From the NCBI GenBank assembly GCA_963575645.1, contig OY754469.1:13844001-13908000 (forward strand): a stretch of 64,000 bases of DNA, in the 5' to 3' direction. A program made the translations under genes and the position numbers. The stretch is from Xanthostigma xanthostigma. Taxonomy: Eukaryota > Arthropoda > Insecta > Raphidioptera > Raphidiidae. Numbering within the stretch: the stretch's first letter is position 1; every line of letters begins with the position of its first letter. Under the pieces are notes generated by a model that was given only the letters and a program-made list of their open reading frames with translations, ran no database searches and was not told where the DNA came from. Below, in pieces: positions 11,088 to 22,608 of this stretch.

Positions 11088-11405
11088 GGGTCGTCACTAA
11101 AACCTCGGGGACCCCGGGGCAAGAAGTAAAATTGGGGCCCCCTACGTATAATTTAAAAAGTGCTTAAAAAAGGCCATTACTTATTGTTATTATTATGTTC
11201 AAAATTATGACAACAAAAATACAATTTTTTCAATGTTTTTTTTTTATATACAATTCTAGAGGTAATTTGTGGAAGGGCTCCAAAAACTAAAAAAAAAACT
11301 GTTGACACCTTCGAACACCTAAAAAGTAGGCAACGAAAAGGAATCCCTTTTAGTCGGGGATCCCGGGGCACCGCCCCGCTTGCCCCTTTGTCGGTACGGC
11401 CATTT
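11088..11405. mobile_element. GC-ended MITE-like repeat, probable hAT
   Basis: Blocks of the kind 'ggggaccccggggc' (11110) and 'ggggatcccggggc' (11356), with 'gtcgtcac' and 'gtcggtacggcc' at the outsides, look like decayed hAT ends. I found no matching 8-bp duplication, so the borders are approximate. Confidence 0.4.
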
Positions 11406-12189
11406 TCCAATGCATGTCTGTCTGTCTTTTTACGTTCTCCGAATGCCTCCCATTGATCTATAATAGGAAGATGAAACTTTGCACACTTATAGTATCGGAC
11501 GCGGAACAGAACCTAACGGAGAATGATTTTCGATTTTCTCCTTGGAGACAGAAATAGGAGATTTTTTCAAAAAGAACGTGTGAACTTCTGGTTTAATTAA
11601 AAAAAATGTTTCGAATTCTTGGACTACTACATTTCGGTTGTGCGTAGGTATAATTTAAATGTCAATGGTGCGACGGGGCGCAAACTTTTTCAATCGTACC
11701 GCTCTTTAACTTCAATCAGACCGCCTTTTTGGGATGCAACCACAAAACACACAGTCTTGTGGATGCAACCCGTAGTTTTCCGTACCAAACGTGTTAAGCA
11801 GTGTATGCTGCGTCATCTTAACGTCGCAAATGTAAAAGACCTGGAAACAAACTTTCGACGCGAACAGATATATATAACTTAGTTATTACTTCAAACCGCT
11901 AGGGGGATGTCGCCACTTTTATAAAAAGCATTGGCTGGCTGCTTACTTACAGAGGGATACGGCGATGTGAACTTTGGAAATTATTTTCATTTTCAATGTT
12001 TATCGAGTTATTTAAATATTTATTTATTGATTAATTAATAATATATAATTTATAACTTTATAACAACTTATCTTTCATTACAAAAACTATGACTAATAAT
12101 TTTTTTTTTGTTAACAAGAAAAACAATATGTAGTAAAAGCAGAAAATCGTATAAATGTTTGCATAATACGCATTTTTATATAAAATATT
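11406..12189. other. intergenic, no gene seen
   Basis: An 87-residue ORF at 11619-11882 has no recognisable domain and no splice context, so I leave it out. The stretch nearest 12189 is the likely 3' UTR of the LAMTOR5 gene. Confidence 0.45.
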
Positions 12190-12897
12190 TCAATGCATTT
12201 TGAAGATTGCTCCTGTAACGGTTCCATTCCGCTGAATAAAACACGAATACGTATCGTTTTCAAGTAACACTACGGGTTGTTTCTGATTCGGTTCTAAACG
12301 ACCTGCAATATCCGCAATCGCAACAATAAGTCCTGCACTTGAAGTAGCTACATCGCCTTTTGCTAAAAAAATAGTTGCACTTATTAGTATAATTAGGTAC
12401 GAAATTCAATAAACTTTTTTATCGATAATTGTATGATAAATCAAAAATTGTTTGGTAAAAATTTGTAATAAGAGAAGCTAGCAGTACAAATAGTAAAATA
12501 CACTTATAACATAATTTTTCAAAGGCGTATTTTATGTAATTTGATTACGACAAATAGTTTTCTATATTCAGCCACCCCATGGGATATCTTCTTGTATATG
12601 TACATTGTGCATAGAATTCTACAACTGGAAAGAAATTATGCAAGCAAAACAAAGATTTCTAAGAAAAATATTTTACCGCTAACGTGTATAAATATCAATC
12701 CAAATTATTATACATTACCAGTAAGGCATAAACCCTGATGGTCAGCAAATATACAAGCAGTCACGCCTTCATTTGCAACCCTATACAAAATTTTAGAAAT
12801 TAAAATTAATAAATTACAATTAGAATTTAAATATAACCTCAAAAAAAAAAAAAACAACTTACACATCTTCCATAACTCGATCCAATTTTTTCTCCAT
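12190..12897 (-). CDS. LAMTOR5: LAMTOR5 (Ragulator subunit), 89 aa, 3 exons
   Basis: Three exons join in frame: 12863-12897, 12719-12780 and 12190-12362, with GTAAGT and GTAATG donors and AG acceptors. The product starts MEKKLDRVMEDVVANEGVTA, continues CIFADHQGLCLTGKGDVATS, and later has PVVLLENDTYSCFIQRNGT before ending FKMH. The order matches human LAMTOR5 (HBXIP, 91 aa): a short acidic start, then GVLCTDSQGLNLG, then PVVCLESD and IMIQKHDG. The family has a roadblock-like fold and is part of the Ragulator scaffold, which anchors Rag GTPases on lysosomes for mTORC1 signalling. The start is the only ATG near the first exon and the length fits the family. The acetyltransferase gene lies 467 bp upstream on the same strand. 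Confidence 0.9.
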
Positions 12898-13363
12898 TTT
12901 ACTGTAAAGAATGTTAACTATAAAATAATTTAAGTCGATTAAAATGCTAAATGTCAATTGAAATGAATCATTTGATGCACAGACCAGTTCTCATCTGTGA
13001 TTTGACGTATGTTTGACGTTATCTAAATTAACTAAACAAAGCACCCTACTCCGTAGTCTGGCCTGTGCTGCCCTCTAACTTAGATAACCCACTGATCTCT
13101 AGTTGATGGATAATCGCATGTTTAAAAATATTTATTCCATATTACCTATTATTTTCAATTTTATAATATATCATTAGCGTATTTAGTAATTAGTGGTAGA
13201 TAGATATTGTAGATTTACACGTTTATTAACTACTACTTTTACATTAATATAAAAAATAAGCACTTATAAAAATAGATTTTGTCAGCTCTTATAAAAATAG
13301 ATTTTACAGATCGATTTAAATCACATACATTAACAAATAAAACAATGTAAACTTTTTTTAAAT

Positions 13364-14646
13364 TTATGAATAACTGTATAGTGTCGGTTTTAATTCAATA
13401 AATAGCTGGTACATCTGAAGGGAATCCACAAATAATTTCCTATGATATATTTGCTTAATTTGAAACCCAGAATTTACAAATAACTGGCGAGCAGGATCCT
13501 GGCATTCTGTCGTCACAAGCTGCATTGATACATGGCGCTCAGACTCACACTGACGAAGAGCTGAAAAAACTAGAGTCGAACCAACTCCTTTCCTGCGATA
13601 GCTGAAAACGCAACATTATAAAGTACTTTAGATTTTATAAATGAATGGTTGCAAATTATAGGATTCTATATAATAGTTCAATTATAGCTAGGGTTGCCAT
13701 CCGTCTCGATATATCGGGACTGTCACCGTTATGGACCTTCTCGTCCCGACATCCCGACAAGACCCAATTTTGTCCCGATTTCGCGAGTCGATTGCTGCCA
13801 GAGACTGTGGAATCTATCTTACAGTGCCAGTTTAATTACAAGTTGACGTGCATAGAATTTTATAAATACGTTAAAGGGAAAAAAGACTTGCTGAAAAAGG
13901 TGAAATCTTCCGAAAAATATGGTGTGGCAACGACTTCTGCCGCAAGTTCTTTGTAATGTTGTCAATAAAAAAATAGTTGTATAATAATTTGTTTCATTTC
14001 TACCCCCCCCCCCCCCCCCCGAGTGTCACGACGAGGCCCCGGTTAGATATGGCAACCCTAATTATAGGGTACAAACCTCGAACTAACAGCTAAATAACTC
14101 AACCAAGCTGAAGAATCTCGCACTCGGTGCGTATCAATTGAGACAAAACCGACAATTTTTCTTTGATACGATCCTGTATCAATATTCTTAAAATTTGCCT
14201 CTTTTTCAGTTAAGACTGTGTACGCTGTATCTTGCGGTTTTTGGGTAAAAAAATATGGTTCACATGCTTCTGCTACCCAACAATACGCCGGTCTAAAACT
14301 TTGCGATTTCTCGACAGCCTTTATCCAAAGTGTGGAATAAATGAAAAAGTATATACATAATATTACAAGGGGAACCGCGCTTAGACAAAGTGTAAATGGA
14401 ATTCCAACAAAAATGAACATTATCGCCGCCGTCAACACAATGAGTTCAAACGTTATCTGCAAAACAATGAATATTTTAGCATTTTAGTAGTTTTTAAAAA
14501 CATAAAGAGAAACGAGTCTTAACCTCTCTTGTCAACATCGACATAAATGCAACTGTTGAAGTTTCTACAATCGTTTCTTTCAATATTTCAATGCATTTCA
14601 TTTTATCATTCGGTCTGAACTCTCTAATAACTACGAAAGAACTCAT
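13364..14646 (-). CDS. NAT8-like GNAT N-acetyltransferase, 246 aa, 3 exons
   Basis: Exons 14524-14646, 14077-14456 and 13364-13601 join in frame (123+380+238 nt). The protein starts MSSFVVIREFRPNDKMKCIE. Residues about 42-87 are strongly hydrophobic, enough for one or two membrane segments (ITFELIVLTAAIMFIFVGIP and on). A WVAE block follows near residue 106. The acetyl-CoA loop SYRRKGVGSTLV at about 168-179 spans the second splice junction, and it fixes the donor as AG|GTTTGT instead of the GTTAGT eleven bases earlier. A membrane stretch placed before the acetyl-CoA site is typical of the NAT8/CML group (about 227 aa), which acetylate cysteine conjugates or lysines at the ER. The substrate here is unknown. 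The second intron contains a hAT MITE. The start codon is 362 bp from the divergent gene at 15008. Confidence 0.85.
13689..14060 (+). mobile_element. hAT element remnant in acetyltransferase intron
   Basis: Ends TAGGGTTGCCAT and ATGGCAACCCTA lie between 8-bp flanks ATTATAGC (13681-13688) and ATTATAGG (14061-14068), one mismatch. The plus-strand frame ending 13956 contains LPETVESILQCQFNYKLTC and then LLKKVKSSEKYG, which resembles the C-terminal tail of hAT-like transposases. It therefore looks like an internally deleted transposon rather than a pure MITE. A long C-run (about 14004-14020) precedes the right end. It lies antisense inside intron 2 of the GNAT gene. Confidence 0.85.
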
Positions 14647-15007
14647 TTTTTAGCACTATTCAATTACTTGTTACAATGCAAAGAGCGGTTTCTACATATT
14701 GAGGTTATATTTTCATTTTTCAATTGACAGTTCACTAGAGTACAGTCATGTCACGTCAGCGATCTTCAAACTTTACATAATCTACATTTTTAGGCATAAA
14801 TAAATAAACATTTTAAAAATGAGAATTTCTAGTGGTATCTATGCATACAGTGTATCGTGTTTATGATTTTAATTCAATAAATTTTTAAAGAAAAATTAAT
14901 TAAAATGACATAAAATTACTTAAAAAAACAAATATAGATTAATTATTGCAAAATTTAAAGTGATATTTAAGCAACGTACCTACATTAGACAAATTTAACA
15001 TTTCAAA

Positions 15008-15869
15008 ATGACGGAAGAAGATTGTACAGATTGTACAGAGTGTGAACATTGGGAAGAAACTGATTCAGAACCTTCAGAACTGTGTTGTACTTGTGATCAA
15101 GAAGGTAAAAACATAAAATTTATATATTTATGTAGTTTCAATCTTACTGAAATTTTATTTCTAGGTAAGAGTTTTTTAGTTCTGAAAACAAACAGATGAC
15201 AATAATTCTGATTCTGAAGACTGCTCAGATGTCTTCTTCTTTATCGCGTAAATGACAGGAAAAGTTGGGAAATTTGTATCAACAACCAAATAACAAATAA
15301 ATGTTGTTTATAAATTATAGGGTGTCCCAGACCAATCGTAGAACTTAATTGTGAGCAGACAAGTCCTTAGACATTTTTTAATCAGCAGTAAGTGGGGGAG
15401 TAGGCGTGCCTTTCAATATCGTAGATAATATTTCATTTTCATTAACGGTACATTGGATCGAACATTTTTTTCTTAGAATTGTTTTCTCTGTTTCACTGTA
15501 CCATCCGCATGCGATCGTTTTGAGACAATCTGTATATTTATGTATAGATTTCTTGCTGATGTGGATTAATATTATCTTTTATTATTATTAGGTGAATTTA
15601 GAGGCGTTGATGGTGAATTTGGTTGTGTTTTTGATGATACAGACAGTGCTGAAGGAAATGGACAAAATGGCTCAAAGTTAAGACATGCTCTCAAAGATTT
15701 AATGTTATTTATATGTATTGTCGCACTTATAAGGGCAAGTGAGTCTAAATGCCATATTTAAAAAAATCTCAGTAATTTTATAGTTAAGTAAAAATGTATT
15801 TGTTTAAAAATAATTGTATTTTCAGCTACTCCGTTCGTTTCTCTCTACAGCTCTTGTGAAACAGAATAG
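15008..15869 (+). CDS. small Cys/acidic one-pass membrane protein, 95 aa, 3 exons
   Basis: I do not recognise the family. Exons 15008-15104, 15592-15738 and 15826-15869 join in frame, with donors GTAAAA and GTGAGT and AG acceptors, and close on TAG. The first 32 residues are acidic and cysteine-rich (MTEEDCTDCTECEHW, then CCTCDQE), with six or seven cysteines that could bind metal or form disulfides. The middle is acidic (GVDGEFGCVFDDTDSAEG). LKDLMLFICIVALIRA at about 66-81 is a short hydrophobic segment, flanked by lysine and arginine on its N-terminal side, followed by a short tail ending SCETE. No signal peptide is seen, so a tail-near membrane anchor is plausible. It shares a 362-bp upstream region with the divergent GNAT gene. 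An alternative last exon at 15196 is discussed in the findings. Confidence 0.6.
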
Positions 15870-16461
15870 ATTCTTTGTGTTCATATAGAATATTTTTTTT
15901 TTATAAAAAATACTTCTTCAAAAAAATATCAAAATGTTGAAACCAGACGAACTGCAAGCAAATCAAACACGCTCACTTTTTTTATTTTTTAGTAATAGTA
16001 AGAAAAACAAACAATAAATATTATAATTTCAGACAAAAACGTATTTTTATATAATTATTAACAATACAAATAATATAGCTGTAAAAGGGGGTTGGGTGTC
16101 TGCCTACTTAATTTGGATTCAACTCAGAGTCAGAGATGCTTCTTTATTTCTATTTTGATTTATGCTTTATACACATTTTGATCTTATCAGTATTTAATAC
16201 CCCCCCCCCCCCTCCGAGACACTGGATCGATCCAGGGGGCGATAGTATGGAAAAACTATTCGTACATGTTTTATCTTGTGTAAAACGGTTAAATTCGTTA
16301 ATTTAAAAATATCCACAAAATGCGATGGTGGTAGATTTTTTTCTGAAAAGCGGACAGCAGACCCAATAAGTTTGGGAATCTCTGCTCTAAGTCAAAACAC
16401 GTTTTATAATCATGAGCGTATTTATATGGTATTTATGAGGTACTTTTAGAAAGATCTCCGA
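15870..16461. other. intergenic, no gene seen
   Basis: AT-rich with a C-run at 16201-16212 and 'ccagggggcg', probably the edge of a decayed hAT element. The first bases are likely the 3' UTR of the gene at 15008. Confidence 0.45.
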
Positions 16462-16469
16462 AATCCGAA

Positions 16470-17299
16470 CAGGGCTGCCAGATGAACGGATTTTTCCGTT
16501 CCAAACGGATTTTTCGAGTAGAAATAAATTTGAACGGATAATGGAACGGATTTCATGATCTGAACGGATTTAACGGATTTTCTAACTTTTCCGAATTTTT
16601 TACCTTTTTTACTACATATAAATTCAAACTTCACTCGATAATCGATAATTTGGGGACATTCGGGTATTTTTAGCACATTCGAGCATATCTGAGCACGTTT
16701 CTTTCACTACCTCTGTCCTACTCCTCTCTCTATTTGGGTAGAAAAAGATAAGAGAGTGTATGAAACAATGTGTTCGCGAAACACACACCTATATCGATGA
16801 ATATCGACTCGCTATCTTTGTCTGATGCGTTTTTTTCACACAACTGGAGTCAAGTGTTTCGAGTTACACAGATTTACGGAATACATTGAGGATTTAACTG
16901 ATTGTACTGCCGCGTTTGTTACTATCGCAATATTCTAACAGTCAATATAATATTTTTATTTCATAAAAATGTGAAAAATCTACGAAATAATCGATGCATT
17001 GGATGTGAAAAAATGAATCATTTCTATTCAATTTAAAGTCTGTTTGTAAGTAAAAGTAAATTCAACGTCTTATACGAAATTCATTTAATAATGTTAATAA
17101 TAAAGCCATAATAAAGGTGGAAACACGTCGATGTGTCGTTTATGGTACCGCATACTTCACTTTACTCTCTATCTCTCTCACAGTCATTGCATTAATGGGT
17201 GAACCGGGCGAACGGATGGAAACGGATTTTTCAGACCACTTCCCCCACCACTTTTCGCCTTACCGACGGATTTCTGAGGAGAGAAATCTGGCAGCCCTG
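16470..17299. mobile_element. hAT element, 830 bp, just upstream of XRCC3
   Basis: Starts CAGGGCTGCCAGAT and ends ATCTGGCAGCCCTG, flanked by the exact 8-bp duplication AATCCGAA at 16462-16469 and 17300-17307. Both subterminal regions repeat 'aacggattt' in mixed orientation. Only short frames remain. Its right end is 43 bp, after the duplication, from the XRCC3 start codon. Confidence 0.9.
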
Positions 17300-17350
17300 A
17301 ATCCGAATCATTGAACTGTCAAAATTGACAGATTTTAGTTGCTTTGAATA

Positions 17351-18860
17351 ATGGAAGAATTTGATATGAAAAATGATATAATTACAGGTATTTATGTATT
17401 TTAACTTGTGAAAGTACTTATGCGTTTGTAACAATAAATATCTAATTTGATCATTCTCTGTATCAAATTGTTAGCATCTGAGTTGGAAAACATAGAAATC
17501 CAAAAAAATAGATATTTAACAACAGGATGTACAAATCTAGATAATTTAGTTCTTCGTGGTGGATTGCCAGTTCGGGGAATAACAGAATTGTATGGAGAAA
17601 GCGGTGTAGGGAAAACACAATTTTGCTTACAAATTGCATTGACTGTTCAATATCCAAGATATTCTGGCGGTTTCGAATCTGGTAATATCACTTCTGGCGT
17701 CATAGTTGCAATAAAAAAGGCCTTTTAAATTATTTATATCTTTAGGAGCTGTATACATATGCACAGAAGGTCCATTTCCAATAAAGCGCTTCCAAGAACT
17801 TTGTAAAACAATCCCGTCAGCATTGAATATCAAAAAGCATAATTTCAGCGACAATATTTTTATAGAACGCATAACTGAATATGTAAGTTAAAGCTCTATA
17901 ATTTACAAACCTTGCTTTTTTATGTGAAACATCTAATACCGCGTTTGGTTGGGAGTAAAACCATGCAATCGGCGCGATACTTTTGTGGGAGGACGTTACG
18001 TTTGCGTGCGTTGGATTAAACATGGCTTTAATTGAAGGCGACTTCTAAATAACAGGGCGAAATCCAGTCACTAGTATTTCGTTAGATGACAGTGCGTGAC
18101 GCTTGTTAAATGTATGCGTTGAATAATAACTTGGCTTTTGTTAAAGGCGACAACTAGATAATAGGACAAAATTTATTTATACAGAATGATATTTAGTTAC
18201 AAGAATTAATTTATGTTTTATATATTCTGCCAAGCATCCCACCACGGCTCTAATTTTTTTAATAAAATTTTACGCCTTAGTTGCATTATTAATAGTATCT
18301 GTATTTTCAGGGTCAATTAGATATATGCTTAAATACAAAACTACCGCAACTATTAAGGAAACGAAAAATCGGGTTAATAGTAATCGATTCAATCGCCGGC
18401 ATATTTAGGTACGAATACGAGAAAAAACAATTCATTGAACGGGCCAAAGATATGCAGCTCATAAGCCAGAAACTTCATAAATTAGCAGATCAGAACAATA
18501 TTGCTATTGTGTGCACTAATCAAGTAATGAATTGATATCTATATAGAATTAAGAATTCGTTATACATGATATTATACAATATTATTTATCTGTCTGTACT
18601 TTTAATAGGTAACTGATCAGGTACTGGAAGATAACGATAATAAATCTGTTAATGCATTTAATCCTTCACTGGGTTTAGCTTGGAGCAATTCTGTGACTAG
18701 TCGATTTCAATTATCGAATACTGAAAATACTGTTCTTATAAATAACATGTCAACAAAAATACGAAAATTTTCAGTTTTAACGTCATCTGAACTGCCTTGT
18801 GATAAAGAAGCCTATTTTATAATTACAAAATCGGGAATTGTAGGTTACAACCTGGAATAA
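17351..18860 (+). CDS. XRCC3: XRCC3, RAD51 paralog, 281 aa, 5 exons
   Basis: Exons 17351-17387, 17475-17681, 17746-17882, 18311-18523 and 18609-18860 join in frame, all with GT-AG ends. Walker A is GESGVGKT at residues 53-60, after the diagnostic RGGLPVRGITELY. Walker B is LIVID at 149-153, then SIAGIFRYE. AVYICTEGPFPIKR and CTNQVTDQV also match XRCC3 (human AVYICTEDAFPHKR and CINQVTEAM). XRCC3 works with RAD51C in homologous recombination and meiotic repair. The Drosophila member is spn-B. The product is about 65 residues shorter at the N-terminus than human XRCC3 (346 aa), lacking the helix-hairpin-helix part. An in-frame stop lies six bases before the ATG, and a hAT element lies 43 bp upstream, so an earlier exon may exist or may have been lost. 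AATAAA is at 18901. It converges with the CRIP gene, whose stop is 225 bp away. Confidence 0.92.
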
Positions 18861-19085
18861 TTTAAATTTTTAATGTCATAACTTATATTTTTTAAAGAAA
18901 AATAAATTTCTTCTCTAAATAGTTATATCTTTTTTGTTATAGGTATTCTTTTGCATAAATTATATCTATTCAATACAAAGCTGATTTGGAATGTTAAAAA
19001 ATGTACAAAATAAACTTATTTTCCATATTAAATAATAATTAACACTGTTGTGATATTAAATTAAATAAATATCTGTGATTCTATT

Positions 19086-21978
19086 CTATTTATTGTATAC
19101 GTAACTTTCAGCTCCGCCACGTCCAAAACCTGCAAAATAATTACAAAAAACGTTATTTCAATTATCAAAGTATTTCAAACTGATATAAACACAGTACACC
19201 CAGTAGTTTCAATCCAACAATTTTGCCGGTTTGCGCCGATCCCTTCGCGCATCTCCTTGTTCAACGATGTCAACAATCAGATGCAAGTTACGCGTGTAGG
19301 TGTAGTAGTGCAATTCGGCAGTAATGTACACAGTGAACGGTACTGAATTGCATTGCTAAGAACATGACGGAGGGCCACGTGATCGAAAATTAAAAGTTTA
19401 CCAGAGTCAACTTACTGGGTATACGGTGATATACTTAAATTGAAAGAAAAAAAATACTAACCACCAGGTCCATACAAAGATGAGTAGCACGGATTGTGGC
19501 AATACGGCTTTCCATCATGCTCTGCATGAGACCCCGGCGTCAAAGTTTTGTTGCATTTTTCACATCTTAAACAACCTGCGTGCCAGTCTTTGCCAAGTGA
19601 AGTTTTTCTCTCGGCTGGAAACAAACAGTAACACTAAGCATTAAAATAAAACTCAAGCCATAGTTCCAGGCCGATTTTTATTCAATTTTAGGGCCACGGT
19701 GACAATTTTACAGAATGATTAAATTGCGATTTTCAAATTAATCCGTTAACTTTTTCGATGTTTTTGAGTTCAAAAACAATTTCCGACTCCTGAATACAAT
19801 TTTTAATATTGTTGGATTGCGGGTATTTGAAATACACTTCGAGCGCAGTGCGGTCATTTATTAGGGTTTTCGGAACTTTATAGATAACGAGATTTTATGG
19901 TCCTATCTCTTTCACATCCAATCAGAGTCAAATATGATTATGAGGTATGTGTCATAAAACTAAATGATGGACTGTCCGACAACTAAAACCGTAACCCTTC
20001 ATTTTGACTTTGCCGTAGTCAGGTAAAAATGTTTTACACCAAAGCTTTCCAAAGTCGGGGGCACGCCCTCCTGGGGGAGAACGCAAGATTTTCCAGGGGG
20101 CGCAGAAATAAGAGTGGCTCTATCTTCATAGAAACCACGATTTAAAGAATTATATGAGAAGAAACAAGCCCATACTCCAAATTAAGCTGGTTTTAGTCGA
20201 TAATAATTTATTATCAAGTATTTGACAATAATTTATGCTCGTGTAAAACAGAAAATGATTTTTTTAAATAAATTATTGTCTAATGATTAGATATGATTTC
20301 TATTTTAACACATAAATTATTGTCTAATACCAGCTTTAAAATATTAATATTATATTAAGTATTGTTGTACAATTTTCATTATTTATGTTATGTAGGTATA
20401 CATTATGTACAAGTTGTTTATTTTTTTCAAAGGGGGTAAGAGGTAAGATTTTTTATAAGGGGGGCATTAGTGCACAAAGTTTGGAAACCGCTGTTTTACA
20501 CATAAGATAACTTGGACTACAGTTCGCATACCAAATTACGGGTGTGATGCATCATATCCTCGGTAGTATAGTGGTAAGTATCCCCGCCTGTCACGCGGGA
20601 GACCGGGGTTCGATTCCCCGCCGGGGAGGATACTCTTTTTGCTTTTTTTTAAAATAGTTTTTGTATTTTTCTTGACGCTCTTAATATTGAATTTTTAATA
20701 ACTTATTTTAAGTAATTTTTTTAAACTTTAATATTGATTTACATTGACTGTAATTTTATGGTATTTATATATGTATTTATCAATTCAAATAATATTCTCG
20801 CAGGTAAATAATATCATGTTACGAGGTTTGCATATTAATTGAAATGCCTGGTTGTTAAAAATATTAATAGTTCGCTCGAGTGATGAGTTGTTACACAACA
20901 TACCTACCTAACAAAAATTATAAACAATATAAACAAACAACTTAAGTGGTATTAAACATTAAATGAAAAAAAATAAAACAAAATTATATTCAACAAATTG
21001 CCAAGTATGCATTAATAAATTAAAACGGTTAAATATTTTTTTTTATTTTAGTTTCTGTTCCTATTCTCTTAGCTTATATCTATTATCCATTATGTATATT
21101 TTTCCTCAACATTGATATGTAGTTTGAATTCCAATGTTTTTTGGGAGTTAGCGCTCCCAGGAGCCCGAGCTCGTACCAGTCGGTTTGTGTATTCCGACTG
21201 ACTAATTTTTTATACACACCTCAGGGGGGACACATTGAAATATATAATCGCAGTTTAGTTCCAATGTTTTATGGACCAAACTTGTAGTATAAAAATTTGG
21301 CATATTTAACCTTTAACGTTTTATTAATTCTTCTAAAATACTTTTCTGATTGAAAATTTAAAAAAGCAGAAAGTATACGACATAAATTATGAAATACAAA
21401 TTCTATATTACTCTGTCATTTATTACTAATAACTAAGTACCTATACGTAACTAATAATTATATAATCGCTAAAGAATTATTTTTAGTCAAAAATTCATTT
21501 TGGTATTTTAATTTAATTCGAACGATTTACATTATTAGACAATAGACAGTATCTTATAATTCACAATAGACTATAAAAATACAGGAGTGTACAGAAAACT
21601 TGGTTTTATCTAACAGAGGTATCATGTTTAACAGGGGCCTAAAGATATATAATCAACCCTAAAATAATCTTTTTTTCAACAATAAGACGTAAAGATCACT
21701 AGTCGCATAATATAACATTTTATTATGTACCTACGTTGGTAACCTCTTAAAATGTTAAAACAAGGGAATACTTTAACACCTGCATAATAAAAAATTCGCG
21801 CCAAAGTAAATTATACAAGACAGGTGTATCGGCCTTACGAATGTTAGTATATTCAGAAGATGTAAATGTCAAAAGGTCAAAAATACATGTTTAGAAAATT
21901 TTGACACAATTAGGCACTGATCTACAGGTTAAACTTACCAAAATAAACAGGTTTTTCGCACTTCGGGCAGTTTGGCAT
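19086..21978 (-). CDS. CRIP1: CRIP-type single LIM domain protein, 78 aa, 3 exons
   Basis: Exons 21939-21978, 19462-19614 and 19086-19129 join in frame (40+153+44 nt). The protein starts [20 protein letters not shown] and ends [14 protein letters not shown]. Zinc ligands fit one LIM domain: C4, C7, H25, C28 for the first finger and C31, C34, C52, C56 for the second. Then comes the GFGRGGAES tail that marks the cysteine-rich intestinal protein family (human CRIP1, 77 aa). These are small intracellular zinc proteins thought to act in protein-protein contacts and differentiation. The exact role is unclear. The first intron is 2324 bp and carries a hAT MITE and a tRNA-Asp gene on the opposite strand. 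Confidence 0.93.
20039..20492. mobile_element. hAT MITE, 454 bp, in CRIP intron
   Basis: Ends CCAAAGCTTTCCAAAGT and CAAAGTTTGGAAACCGCT are flanked by the exact duplication GTTTTACA at 20031-20038 and 20493-20500. The terminus resembles the widespread hAT end CAGTGGTTCCCAAACTTT. The interior holds inverted 'aataatttat' blocks around 20205-20330. Confidence 0.85.
20557..20628 (+). tRNA. tRNA-Asp (GTC)
   Basis: A complete 72-nt cloverleaf. Acceptor TCCTCGG pairs with CCGGGGA (with one T-G pair) and the discriminator is G. The anticodon loop CTGTCAC carries GTC between matching stems CCCGC and GCGGG. The T arm is GGGGTTCGATTCCCC. A T-run follows at 20636-20640 as a Pol III stop. There is no CCA, as expected. 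It lies in intron 1 of the CRIP gene on the other strand and looks functional. Confidence 0.97.
20641..21938. other. rest of CRIP intron 1, old repeats only
   Basis: AT-rich. The block 21133-21290 holds two related 'ttccaatgtttt' segments and CCCGAGCTCGTACCAGTC, similar to 3860-3960, so it is probably an old dispersed repeat. No exon was seen. Confidence 0.5.
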
Positions 21979-22594
21979 GTTCGATTTATTCCCTTACGAT
22001 TCTGACTGAACTTAACAAGTGTCGGTTTAAAACTATCTAGTAATTTACTATTATACAACATCAACAAACTGTGCTATCGAAAAAAGACTGGAGTGGGAAT
22101 TGAAATATAGAGTAATAAAAAAAATTATTGTTATGATTTATACTAACTAAGTAGTTAAATCACATTACTTGAACGATGTATCTTAGAAAATGTCTTTCAG
22201 TGATTTCTTCGGAAATGAAAATTTTAAACGTTACTATAGAAAAACGTCACCAGAAAGGAAACATATTGCCTTACAACAAAGGATGTGTGTGTTCCATTTT
22301 CATCTTTACATAAACGGCTACTTCCGTTACGGTTTATCTGCATCTGTTTGAAATTCACTGCAACGAAAGACGTTTTACTTAAAAAATATCGATAAACGTA
22401 TAGTTTCTACCTTCTAAATCAAAGAACCGGAGGCCCACGAGATTTATTGTGCTTTGAAACTCCAAATATCTTAATTCTCCACTGTGTTTGTAATTTGTAT
22501 TTTATATTGAGAGTGTGTAGTAACAATTAATGAGAATCAATGCCGGGATTGGTTCTGAACACCAGCGACATAAGAACTTTTTTGGGTGATATAT
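21979..22594. other. upstream region of CRIP, no other gene seen
   Basis: Should contain the CRIP promoter and 5' UTR (minus strand). I cannot place a TATA box or initiator with confidence. No ORF of note. Confidence 0.4.
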
Positions 22595-22608
22595 TCTATA
22601 CTAATATT

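Noticed and set aside
19196-19430. Possible TIR element with ACCCAGTA ends
   Set aside because: The inverted match is only about eight bases and no duplication fits.
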